Shown here: one piece after another, positions 33,970 to 40,925 of the stretch
How the letters are laid out: each line of letters opens with the position of its first letter
How positions within the stretch are numbered: the first letter of the stretch is position 1
From: an uncultured Arcanobacterium sp.
Lineage (GTDB): Bacteria; Actinomycetota; Actinomycetes; Actinomycetales; Actinomycetaceae
NCBI GenBank assembly: GCA_945874735.1
Contig: CAMCHI010000011.1
Coordinates: forward strand, 1 to 40,925
Length of the DNA stretch: 40,925 bases
Direction: 5' to 3'
Made by a program: the position numbers and the translations under genes
Notes under the pieces: generated by a model
Told to the model about the DNA's origin: nothing
What the model saw: only the letters and a program-made list of their open reading frames with translations
Database searches by the model: none

Positions 33970-35304
33970 ATGAGTGTGTTTTCAGAGCTGGTTAGTCAAG
34001 AAGCAGCACAGCAAGAAATCTTGCGAGCAGCTTTCGCGGCGCGCGCTCTATTATCTAAGGACGCCAACCTACCTATTTTGGCAAGCAGTGGTACTTCTTC
34101 TCCAGACACCAACACGAGCACTAGCAACAAAACTAAAACAGAACTTATAACAGATACAGTGAGCACTTCGGCTATGACGCACGCTTGGCTCTTTACTGGC
34201 CCGCCAGGGTCGGGGCGTTCTCTAGCTGCCAGAGCGTTTGCGGCTTGTTTGCAGTGCGAAAACGACACCAACTTAGGGTGCGGAGAATGTAGTTCCTGCA
34301 AAGCCGTGATGAGTAAAAATCACCCCGATGTAGATACGATTACTACCGAGCTAGTAACAATTACGGTAGAGCAAGTACGCACTTTAGTGGCACGTTCCTA
34401 TCAGGCTCCAGCAAATGGAAAATGGCGAGTATTTATCGTGGAAGATGCCGACAGAATGTTGCAACGCACCACGAACGTACTCCTAAAAGCTATTGAAGAA
34501 CCCGCTCCGCGCACAGTATGGGTGTTATGTACCACGGCAGTAGCAGACGTACTTCCCACTATTCGTTCACGTTGTCGTAATATCAACTTAGTAACTCCCG
34601 ATACCACCGGAATAGCTGAATTATTGTGCGCTCGCGATGGAGTTGATTTTCAGGAAGCACTGGTAGCTGCTAAAGCTGCTCAATCACATATCGGGGTGGC
34701 GCGAGCATTAGCTACCGATCCATTTGCAGCAAACTTACGTAAAAATACTTTAGACACATTGCTTACCGTTAAAGGGGTAGGGGATGCGGTAATAGCTGCC
34801 GCTGCACTTGCAGATGAAAACTTTATGTTAAGCAATGCCAACACAGATTCTAGAGAAACAAGCAGAAAATCTAACGGCTCTAAGAGTGCTAAAGAAATAG
34901 CGGAAGTTGAACAAGCTGCAGCAGAACAAGCCCGTATCGCGAAAATGGAAGCGCTAGGTTTAGATCCGGCAGGAAAAGTTCCCGTATCTTTACGGTCACA
35001 AGTAAATGTGAATGCTGATGATGAGAAGCGAAAAAAGACTCGTAGAAACTTAGATCGTTTAGATAGGGAGCTAATTTATTTAACCGCTTTCTTCCGTGAC
35101 GTGCTGGTAGTGCAATTACAGGCAGAAGTAGATTTAGTTAATGCCGACTATGCACAAGAAATAACGGAACGAGCCGGTATGTTTACTCTTACACAAACCT
35201 TGACTGCTTTAGATGCCTTAGCGCAGGCACGAGTGCGCTTGCAACAAAACTTAAACCCTGTAGGAGTGTTGGAAACTGCTCTACTGGCTATCAGACCTCA
35301 GTAG
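33970..35304 (+). CDS. holB: DNA polymerase III delta' subunit
   Basis: The clamp-loader delta' (or tau-like) protein, 444 residues. A modified P-loop GPPGSGRSLAARAFA (Arg in place of Lys, so non-hydrolysing as in delta'), a zinc module C-x2-C...C-x2-C (CLQCENDTNLGCGECSSC), VEQVRTLV and the sensor-like IEEPAPRTVWVLCTT. A Ser/Thr-rich insert of about 35 residues (around residues 38-70, with SSPDTNTSTSNKT) precedes the P-loop, which is unusual. It starts 15 bp after tmk. Confidence 0.92.
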   Translation: MSVFSELVSQEAAQQEILRAAFAARALLSKDANLPILASSGTSSPDTNTSTSNKTKTELITDTVSTSAMTHAWLFTGPPGSGRSLAARAFAACLQCENDTNLGCGECSSCKAVMSKNHPDVDTITTELVTITVEQVRTLVARSYQAPANGKWRVFIVEDADRMLQRTTNVLLKAIEEPAPRTVWVLCTTAVADVLPTIRSRCRNINLVTPDTTGIAELLCARDGVDFQEALVAAKAAQSHIGVARALATDPFAANLRKNTLDTLLTVKGVGDAVIAAAALADENFMLSNANTDSRETSRKSNGSKSAKEIAEVEQAAAEQARIAKMEALGLDPAGKVPVSLRSQVNVNADDEKRKKTRRNLDRLDRELIYLTAFFRDVLVVQLQAEVDLVNADYAQEITERAGMFTLTQTLTALDALAQARVRLQQNLNPVGVLETALLAIRPQ

Positions 35305-35340
35305 GACGAGCAGGATTTAGAACTGCGTTAGGATAGAATT

Positions 35341-36870
35341 ATGAAAAAAATAAGCGTATTTACATTAGCTTTGCTATTAGGTTTAACCGCTTGTAGCAGT
35401 AGTGTTACTGATAAAACGGCGGAAAGTAGTGATAGCGCTATTAAACCTATTGAAGTTTCAATGCCAGAGTACCCAGCAGAATTAGCTAAGTACTATGAAC
35501 AAAAAATTACTTGGGAAAAGTGCGGTGCACAAGATTGCACCAAAATTAAGGTGCCTTTAGATTATGCTAATCCGGCAGGGGATAGCATTGAAATTGTGGC
35601 AAAGCGTAACGCTGCTAAAAATAATGCGGTAGGTTCATTGTTGCTAAACCCTGGTGGCCCAGGTGGTAGCGGGCAAGAATTAGCTGAGAATGCAGGATTC
35701 TATTTTTCACAGCAGATTACTGACAATTTTGATCTTATCGGTTTTGACCCACGAGGTGTGGGAGAGTCCAGTCCTGTGAAGTGTTTAGATGACGCAGAAT
35801 TGGGGCGGGCACTGGAAGCTTCTTATGCTGATACTCCAGAAGGGGACGCGCAATCTGCCGCTGATATAGAAGCAATAATTGCGGGATGTGAGGAAAAATC
35901 TGGCAAGATTTTACCTTTTGTAGGCACCGAAAGTGCTGCCCGCGATATGGATATTATGAGGCACGTATTTGGAGATCCACGTTTATATTACGTTGGTTTC
36001 TCTTACGGGACTTCCCTAGGGGGAATGTATGCTGATTTATTCCCACAAAATGTGGGACGCATGATTTTAGACGGTGCAGTAGCACCATTGGCTACTAATT
36101 TCGATCAGTCAGCTGCACAGTTAAAAGGATTTGAAAATTCGCTAGATGCGTATTTAGAGGATTGTTTAGCTGGTAAAGATTGTCCGTTTAGTGGCACGGT
36201 AGCAGAAGCGCGTAAAGTTATCGCTAAAATGCTGACTCAAGCTCTAGTAACGCCTTATAAGGTGAGTGCGGAAGGGCGGGAACTTACTCAGACCGGTTTA
36301 CTGATGGGTATAGTAACCGCGTTGTATGACGACATGACCTGGCCGATTTTATCTAAAGCGTTCACAGACCTAATGAATGATGGGGACGGTTCACTTTTCT
36401 TAGCATTATTTGATACCTACACTTCCCGCGAAGGAGATAAGTTTACTAATAATTCTACGGAAGCTAATTGGGCTATTAATTGTGCAGACTACGGGGCGCA
36501 AGGTGATGAAACTACTTGGAAAGAACAAGAAGCTAAGCTAGTTAATGAAATTTCGCCTTTATTTGGCCCAGTTATGGGGTATGACGAAGCTATGTGTGCG
36601 AAGTGGCCATACCAACCTGCAAAACCAGTAGGTGCTTATAAAGCTGTGGGTTCTGCTCCGATTGTGGTAGTAGGTACAGTAGGTGATCCTGCTACACCAT
36701 ATGAGTGGGCGGTAGAATTTGCGAAAACTTTGGATAAAGCGGTGTTAGTTACTTATGAAGGCGAAGGGCATACCGCTTATGGTAGGTCTACAGAGTGTGT
36801 GTCTGATCCGCTCGATGCTTACTTGCTATCTGGGCAAGTGCCGAAAGCGATTAGTTGTCCAGCAAAGTAG
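35341..36870 (+). CDS. Lipoprotein alpha/beta-hydrolase (tripeptidyl-aminopeptidase-like)
   Basis: A secreted lipoprotein of 509 residues. The signal peptide ends with the lipobox LTAC (Cys about residue 18), and a Ser-rich linker follows. NPGGPGGSGQE (oxyanion area), GFDPRGVGESS, the nucleophile elbow GFSYGTSLGG (Ser about residue 221), VGTVGDPATPYEWA (acid Asp region) and GEGHTAYG (catalytic His near residue 478) match the SlpD/TAP family of exported peptidases. It has AGGA 7 bases before the ATG. The substrate is probably peptides or proteins outside the cell, by family. It is followed by a gap of about 130 bp before tRNA-Thr. Confidence 0.93.
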   Translation: MKKISVFTLALLLGLTACSSSVTDKTAESSDSAIKPIEVSMPEYPAELAKYYEQKITWEKCGAQDCTKIKVPLDYANPAGDSIEIVAKRNAAKNNAVGSLLLNPGGPGGSGQELAENAGFYFSQQITDNFDLIGFDPRGVGESSPVKCLDDAELGRALEASYADTPEGDAQSAADIEAIIAGCEEKSGKILPFVGTESAARDMDIMRHVFGDPRLYYVGFSYGTSLGGMYADLFPQNVGRMILDGAVAPLATNFDQSAAQLKGFENSLDAYLEDCLAGKDCPFSGTVAEARKVIAKMLTQALVTPYKVSAEGRELTQTGLLMGIVTALYDDMTWPILSKAFTDLMNDGDGSLFLALFDTYTSREGDKFTNNSTEANWAINCADYGAQGDETTWKEQEAKLVNEISPLFGPVMGYDEAMCAKWPYQPAKPVGAYKAVGSAPIVVVGTVGDPATPYEWAVEFAKTLDKAVLVTYEGEGHTAYGRSTECVSDPLDAYLLSGQVPKAISCPAK

Positions 36871-37001
36871 CACTGTTTAGCATGATAACTTTCCCGTATT
36901 TTTGTATTTGATATTACCTAGTCTTTTAGGTAAATTAAGGGAGTTACGTTTTTATGTAGCCTCCTAGGGGTATTACTTCTTTGTAGTTGTAGTATCTCAA
37001 A

Positions 37002-37077
37002 GCCGCCTTAGCTCAGTCGGCAGAGCGATTCACTCGTAATGAATAGGTCGCGGGTTCGATTCCCGCAGGCGGCTCCA
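37002..37077 (+). tRNA. tRNA-Thr(CGU)
   Basis: Acceptor GCCGCCT/AGGCGGC, anticodon stem ATTCA/TGAAT with loop CTCGTAA (anticodon CGT), T arm CGGGTTCGATTCCCG, discriminator T and an encoded CCA at 37075-37077. It marks the boundary to the GC-rich segment that follows. Confidence 0.96.
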
Positions 37078-37653
37078 ATAGAACGTCACTTTGGATACAA
37101 GGATTTCCGGCCCGGCCGGAAAGTATCCGGGGTGGCGTTTTCGCTGTTCTGGGGTGGTTTTTTGGGGTGGCGCGGTCGGGCGCGCGGAGCTGCGGAGCGG
37201 CTCATAGTGCTGGCTGATCGGAGCCTCAGAAGGCCATCTCAGGAGTCTGCTCGGCCGGTCGAGGCCGGAAGCGTCAAAAAGTATGGCCTAGCGTCAAAAG
37301 GTACGACCCCGCGCCAAAAGGTATGGGGCTTGCGTCAAAAAGTATCTAGCAAGCGTCAAAAGGTTTGAGGCGGGTCGAACGGATGAGGGAGCGGAACTGA
37401 CACTACAAGAGAACCGCTGCCAGCGACAGGTTGCAGGGTGCGCCGCTTCTAGCGAACTCTAAGTGGCAGCATAGTCAAACAGCTGATTCGATCACATCGA
37501 CCGCTGAGTTTGAGAAGACGAGCCGACGTTCGGGCGCTTCGGCGTGTCCACAGCCATGGACGATGCTGGGAGATACAATAAAAAGTAATGACTTTTTAAG
37601 TTGCTATTGAAGTGAACTACTGCGGGCGTCACGCGAACAGAGAGGACCTAGAC
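37078..37653. other. Gene-free GC-rich boundary segment after tRNA-Thr
   Basis: No convincing gene is seen. Base composition is clearly richer in GC than the preceding 37 kb. It contains CCGGCCCGGCCGG-like sequence at about 37,108, the five phased direct repeats at 37271-37368 and a TACAAT -10-like hexamer at about 37,573 before the antitoxin-like gene. Long frames crossing the tRNA (37039-37368) are artefacts. Confidence 0.55.
37271..37368 (+). repeat. Five 16-bp direct repeats, 20-21 bp apart
   Basis: Copies of GCGTCAAAAGGTATGG-like sequence start at 37271, 37291, 37311, 37332 and 37353. The core GCGTCAAAARGTAT is conserved in copies 1, 2 and 4 with few changes; copies 3 (GCGCC) and 5 (GGTTTGA) diverge slightly. 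Spacing of 20, 20, 21 and 21 bp places all copies on the same face of the helix, as expected for a cooperatively bound protein (iteron-like array or multiple transposase sites). What binds is not known. Confidence 0.6.
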
Positions 37654-37860
37654 ATGGCTGAAGCGAAAGTACGCACCACCATGGAGTTCTTCAATATGTC
37701 GGACTTCTTGCGGGGTCAGTCCTCGAAGATCATCACGAAACTTTCTGAACAAGATGAGGCCGGATTCATCCTAAAAAACGGCAAGCCCATGGCAGTACTG
37801 ATGTCCATCGAGCGCTATGAGCGGTTGATGCAATCAGGAATCGATATCACCGAATACTAA
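37654..37860 (+). CDS. Phd/YefM-family antitoxin-like protein (solitary)
   Basis: 68 residues from the ATG at 37654 (AGAGGA 8 bases upstream; an upstream in-frame ATG at 37612 is less likely). TTMEFFNMSDFLRGQSSKII, DEAGFILKNGKPMAVLMSIERYERL are the typical Phd/YefM antitoxin fold, which represses its own operon. No toxin gene (RelE, Doc or YoeB type) follows; instead a type I methyltransferase gene starts 25 bp downstream. It may be an orphan antitoxin or may regulate the restriction-modification operon. Confidence 0.85.
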   Translation: MAEAKVRTTMEFFNMSDFLRGQSSKIITKLSEQDEAGFILKNGKPMAVLMSIERYERLMQSGIDITEY

Positions 37861-37885
37861 TAATCACACCTACAAGGATCAATTG

Positions 37886-38518
37886 ATGGCAGTGAAAAAG
37901 ACCGAACTGTACGCCATTCTCTGGGAGGCCGCGAACAATCTCCGTGGTGGCGTGGAGCCTGCCCGGTACAAGGACTATGTCCTGACACTTCTGTTCTTCA
38001 AGTACGTCTCGGATCGTTACAAGGGAGAACGCTATGGCGACTATTCGGTGCGTGAAGGAGCTTCATTCGAAGACCTGGTAGCTGCCAAGGGAAAGACGGA
38101 TATCGGTGAACGAGTCGATAAGATTCTTTCAGCCTTTCTTGAAGAAAACCAGCTGCAGGGTTCGTTGCCCGATGTCTCGTTCAATAATGAGGACGAACTG
38201 GGCCACGGTAAGGAACTGGTCGATAGGGTCACCAAACTCATCGCCGTGTTCGAGAACCCCGCAATTGACTTCAGAACCAATCGCGCCAGCGGCGATGACA
38301 TCATCGGAGACGCCTACGAGTACTTCATGATGAAGTTCGCCCAGGAGTCCGGCAAGAGTAAGGGGCAGTTTTACACGCCCTCCGAAGTCTCGCGCATCAT
38401 GGCCCGCCTAATCGGTATCGCGAATATTGACGCTTCCCGGAAAACATCCTGGACACTTTACGAAGCTTTCAACCCGACTTGGATACAAAATGGCGGCACA
38501 CTCGCGTTGGCTGCGTGA
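37886..38518 (+). pseudogene. hsdM: Truncated type I restriction-modification methyltransferase (HsdM N-terminus)
   Basis: The first ~190 residues match HsdM: KTELYAILWEAANNLRGGVEP, YKDYVLTLLFFKYVSDRY, DIIGDAYEYFMMKFAQESGK and SKGQFYTPSEVSRIMARLIG. At SRKTSWTLY (about 38,461) the homology stops just where the SAM-binding motif (DPxCGSGSLL) should begin. The frame then continues EAFNPTWIQNGGTLALAA to TGA, which does not resemble HsdM. SAM-binding and NPPY motifs are missing, so it cannot methylate DNA. Start is the ATG 37886 with AAGGA 7 bases upstream; full HsdM is about 500 residues. No hsdS or hsdR is seen. Confidence 0.85.
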
Positions 38519-38520
38519 GT

Positions 38521-38693
38521 GGTTCAAATGAAGCATCTCTGGTTCTAGTCTGTGCTCGCCGTGTATAATGTGGTCGTACCTGCCAGTTGATGACGACCGC
38601 CAATCGAGGAGTGTGTAGTTCCGGTGACCATGCGATCTCCACTCAGCCTTGCTGAGGCGTGTCTGAAGTTTCTACTACGTCCCGGAGATCCCC
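38521..38693 (+). promoter_or_regulatory. Promoter and structured attenuator leader of the ABC-F gene
   Basis: TATAAT at 38564-38569 is a perfect -10 box (the -35 is weak), giving a leader of about 118 nt. A 5' hairpin GGTCGT/ACGACC (38572-38598) is followed by a leader ORF, a short CTCAGC/GCTGAG stem (38642-38656), and GATCTCC (38634-38640), which pairs perfectly with GGAGATC (38684-38690). The latter covers the ribosome-binding site GGAG of the ABC-F gene, 6 bases before its ATG. Hiding this site unless ribosomes stall on the leader peptide would be translational attenuation. Confidence 0.6.
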
Positions 38694-38716
38694 ATGCCCG
38701 CAATTGCCCTCGATGA
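38630..38716 (+). CDS. Leader peptide of the ABC-F gene (28 aa)
   Basis: ATG at 38630 (or in-frame GTG at 38624, 12 bases after GAGGAG) opens a 28-codon frame beginning MRSPLSLAEA and ending at TGA 38714-38716, inside the first codons of the ABC-F gene in another frame. It spans the hairpins that hide the downstream ribosome-binding site. Leader peptides before resistance genes of this type sense stalled ribosomes; function here is inferred from arrangement only. Confidence 0.5.
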   Translation: MRSPLSLAEACLKFLLRPGDPHARNCPR

Positions 38717-40331
38717 TGTTTCTTTTTCCTATGGTTCCCGCCTCGTCCTCAACCGGGTGAGTCTGCACGTTTCTACCGGTGAGCGAGCCTTCTTAACCGG
38801 CCCGAACGGGATCGGCAAATCAACGTTATTGAAAATCTTGACCGGTGATTTGACGCCCGATTCGGGGAGGGTTGTTTCTGGCGTTGCTCCTCAGCGCATT
38901 CCCGATCCGGAGTCTTTCGGCGGCACCGTTGCACAGTTCCTCGACTCGGCACTGGCACCGTTCAAGGAGCTGCTGTTGCGTTTTGAGCAGGTCACTGAGG
39001 CCATCGCTTCCGGGCAGGCCGGTCTTGCGAGCGAGTATGACCAGATCCTCGCTCGATTGAACGCGCTGGATGTGTGGTCGTTGGATTCACGCGTGAACGA
39101 GACTCTTGCCGGGCTGGGCCTCATCGAATTCACTGGGTCTGGTGTAAATCGGATGTTGGTCACGCTTTCACCCGGCCAGCGTGCGCGGCTGAAGCTAGCT
39201 ACGCTGCTGATCATCCGGCCTGAGGTGCTGATCCTCGATGAACCGACCAACCACTTGGACGGCGAGGCTATCGACTTCCTCGCAACTGTCGTCAAAAACT
39301 GGGACGGTCCGGTGCTCGCGACCAGCCATGACCGGGCTTTCATCGAGGACACCGCGACCGTCATTTACGACATGGATATCACTGTTTGGCAGGAACTAGC
39401 CAAAGTAGACGGTGAGGAGATTGTGGGCGTTTACCGCAACGCAGGTAACTACACGGACTACCTAGCGGCCAAGGCGACTGCGCGTGAGAGGCACTCGCAG
39501 ATCCATGCCGAGCAGCAGGATGAAAAGCGCGAGCTGCACGAGCACCGGCACAAGAGTATGAAGATTGCCCGTGGCGGAGTCCGGGTGGAAACAGCGGTTG
39601 GCATACAAAAGAAGTTCTTCATGGATCGGGCGGCAGCCACAGCGGTAAAGAGAACTCGCAATGACGATGTTCGTTTGGAGCGCCTTGCCCAGCGCGAGGT
39701 GCGAAAACCCCGCCACTACGATCTAGAGTTCCCCGCCCTCGAATCTGACCCCGGATCCGGCTTAGCCGTCTCGGCCAGAGACGCGGCAGTGGCAGGTCGA
39801 CTTACGCCGGTCACGTTCGATCTCGGCCGAGGCGAACACCTCCTCGTGACGGGCGCAAACGGAGCAGGCAAATCAACCCTGCTGAACTGGATTGCTTCCG
39901 GCAACCCGCCGACCACGGTGACCAGCATAGGCACCATTACCCGCGATGAACCCGTCGGACAGGTGCCGCAGAGACTTCCTGTCGAGTCAGACCCGGGGTT
40001 GGGGTCGCACACGTGGACCAACGGCGTTGGCGAGGCTGGGAAAGGAGTCTTGCATCCGTCCATGTGGCGCACCCCGATTCCCGACTTGTCGGCAGGGAAT
40101 CAACGTCGCGCCCAACTCGCAATCGCATTGGCCCGTCGCCCAGCCGTGCTAATTATCGACGAACCCACCAACTACCTCGATTTGGAGACGATGGACGCGC
40201 TTGAGGACGCATTGTGCAACTGGCAAGGAACCCTTATCGTCGCCAGTCATGACCGTTGGCTGATTGAACACTGGGAAGGCAGGCGTCTTCATCTCAGGCC
40301 CGTGCGTCAGGCAGTCTCAAAGCGAGATTGA
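38694..40331 (+). CDS. ABC-F family ATPase, probable ribosome-protection resistance protein
   Basis: 545 residues with two ABC domains and no membrane segments. Domain 1: Walker A GPNGIGKSTLL, signature LSPGQRARL, Walker B LILDEPTNHLD. Domain 2: GANGAGKSTLL, LSAGNQRRAQL, LIIDEPTNYLD. Between them (about residues 245-320) is the basic interdomain linker (EHRHKSMKIARGG), the part that reaches the ribosome. Antibiotic-resistance ABC-F proteins remove macrolides, lincosamides, pleuromutilins or similar drugs from ribosomes. Which drug cannot be read from this sequence, and housekeeping ABC-F factors remain possible. Codon use is GC-rich, unlike the main chromosome. Its last 15 bases overlap the 3' end of the recombinase remnant on the other strand. 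Confidence 0.9.
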   Translation: MPAIALDDVSFSYGSRLVLNRVSLHVSTGERAFLTGPNGIGKSTLLKILTGDLTPDSGRVVSGVAPQRIPDPESFGGTVAQFLDSALAPFKELLLRFEQVTEAIASGQAGLASEYDQILARLNALDVWSLDSRVNETLAGLGLIEFTGSGVNRMLVTLSPGQRARLKLATLLIIRPEVLILDEPTNHLDGEAIDFLATVVKNWDGPVLATSHDRAFIEDTATVIYDMDITVWQELAKVDGEEIVGVYRNAGNYTDYLAAKATARERHSQIHAEQQDEKRELHEHRHKSMKIARGGVRVETAVGIQKKFFMDRAAATAVKRTRNDDVRLERLAQREVRKPRHYDLEFPALESDPGSGLAVSARDAAVAGRLTPVTFDLGRGEHLLVTGANGAGKSTLLNWIASGNPPTTVTSIGTITRDEPVGQVPQRLPVESDPGLGSHTWTNGVGEAGKGVLHPSMWRTPIPDLSAGNQRRAQLAIALARRPAVLIIDEPTNYLDLETMDALEDALCNWQGTLIVASHDRWLIEHWEGRRLHLRPVRQAVSKRD

Positions 40332-40886
40332 CGAGCCGTCCCTGAATGTGAAGGTGATGGTGGCGTCGACGGCGATGTCGGCGTGGTCGACGAGGGTGTG
40401 CCATAGGTATGGGGTGAACTCGATGCTAACCGAGTCGAGGGTGGCGAGCTGTTCCTTGTAGTAGCGGTAGGCGGCTTGCCGGTTCTCGAGGTCGCTGATC
40501 TGATCGAGGAGCCGGTGGTACTCCTCTAGGAGCGCGGCGTGGTCGGTGGTGAGTTTGTCGAAGCGGCGCTGGTATTCGGTCTGGTCTTGGGCGACGCGGG
40601 CGTTGCGGGCGATGAGCGCGTCAATCGCTTCGGCGGCGGCACCTACTTGGGCGAAGAGTTGGTCGGCTTCGATGTGCAGGTCGGTGGTGTCGAGCTCGGC
40701 GGCCACAGCGCGGTCGATCACCTCGTCCACCTTGCTCCTGCTGGCGAGCAGGTGGTGGACGGCGTTGAGGAACGCAGTCGTGATCTGGTCGTCACTGACG
40801 TGCGGGGTCGCACACGGGGTTCCACCTGAGTATTTGTGGTTGCACCGCCAGATGCGTTTTTCGTATTTGGCCTGACTTAGGTCATT
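40317..40886 (-). pseudogene. Large serine recombinase, C-terminal remnant
   Basis: About 189 codons on the minus strand. The upstream part RIWRCNHKYSGGTPCATPH is the Cys-containing zinc-ribbon signature of large serine recombinases, followed by VSDDQITTAFLNAVHHLLAS and then a long coiled coil (DLHIEADQLFAQVGAAAEAI; RVAQDQTEYQRRFDKLTTDH) and a terminal strand ending FRDGSSISL. The catalytic serine domain and recombinase domain are missing: the frame meets an in-frame TAA at 40887-40889 right where they should continue. Start of the fragment is undefined; a GTG at 40730 would begin after the zinc ribbon. It shares its last 15 bases with the ABC-F 3' end, convergent. Confidence 0.65.
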
Positions 40887-40925
40887 TTAGTCAGACGGTT
40901 GGGGCAGCTTTTCGGCGAGTTCGCG
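40887..40925 (-). CDS. C-terminal end of an unidentified gene (partial, runs off the window)
   Basis: The minus strand entering at 40925 reads RELAEKLPQPSD and stops at TAA 40887-40889. The run continues in the same frame into the recombinase remnant, so it could be the end of a separate gene (for example a transposase inserted here) or an interrupted part of the recombinase. CTGACT / AGTCAG (40872-40877, 40889-40894) brackets the junction, which may be an element end. Too short to identify. Confidence 0.35.
   Translation of the reverse strand, partial: RELAEKLPQPSD

Noticed and set aside
37039-37368. 109-codon frame running through tRNA-Thr and the repeats
   Set aside because: It starts inside a tRNA gene and its sequence is that of the non-coding repeat region.
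40539-40875. Two plus-strand frames over the recombinase remnant
   Set aside because: The opposite strand has a recognised zinc-ribbon and coiled coil, so these are shadows in GC-rich DNA.
37078-40925. Second copy of the tRNA-Thr 3' end as right att site
   Set aside because: No repeat of GGGTTCGATTCCCGCAGG was seen inside the window; it may lie beyond the end or be absent.

Overview
The window looks like chromosomal DNA from a low-GC actinomycete, most likely a member of the Actinomycetaceae. The basis is a WhiB regulator, a DUF5926 protein, a CtpE-type P-type ATPase, a DUF4244 pilin-like protein, an actinobacterial Ssd/Tad pilus locus and a PASTA-tailed class A PBP. A species cannot be named from the sequence alone. 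Positions 1 to about 37,077 are AT-rich with compact genes and clear stem-loop terminators. From about 37,078 to the end the base composition becomes visibly GC-rich (roughly 60% by eye) and the gene content changes to mobile and accessory functions.

Left part (1-16,850): a decayed phage-type tyrosine integrase lies just downstream of a tRNA-Ser(UGA). Next come two distantly paralogous multi-pass membrane proteins (915-3437 and 5848-8265) flanking a HAD phosphatase and serS, then a GT2 glycosyltransferase, a DUF5926 protein, a previously easy-to-miss 51-aa membrane protein, upp, tadA (tRNA deaminase), tRNA-Ser(CGA), a CtpE-like P-type ATPase, etfBA and tRNA-Pro(CGG).

Middle part (16,900-36,900): gene order closely follows the well-known mycobacterial block Rv3683 to Rv3644c. 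It runs metallophosphoesterase, ponA-type PBP, WhiB4-like protein, DUF4177 and RidA pair, Crp/GlxR-type regulator, endonuclease III, then a complete Tad/Flp-type locus (ssd, cpaF, tadB, tadC, pilin-like DUF4244, TadE-like, TadG/Rv3654c-like), then topA, tmk and holB. A lipoprotein alpha/beta-hydrolase and tRNA-Thr(CGU) follow. Cell-wall synthesis, redox and cAMP-type regulation, surface pili and DNA replication/topology functions are therefore clustered.

Right part (37,078-40,925): a GC-rich accessory segment abuts the tRNA-Thr. It contains five 16-bp direct repeats spaced 20-21 bp apart, a solitary Phd/YefM antitoxin-like gene, a truncated type I methyltransferase gene (hsdM), an ABC-F ATPase with a leader that looks like an antibiotic-inducible attenuator, and the C-terminal remnant of a large serine recombinase. 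The segment reads as a mosaic of broken mobile DNA carrying a probable ribosome-protection resistance gene.
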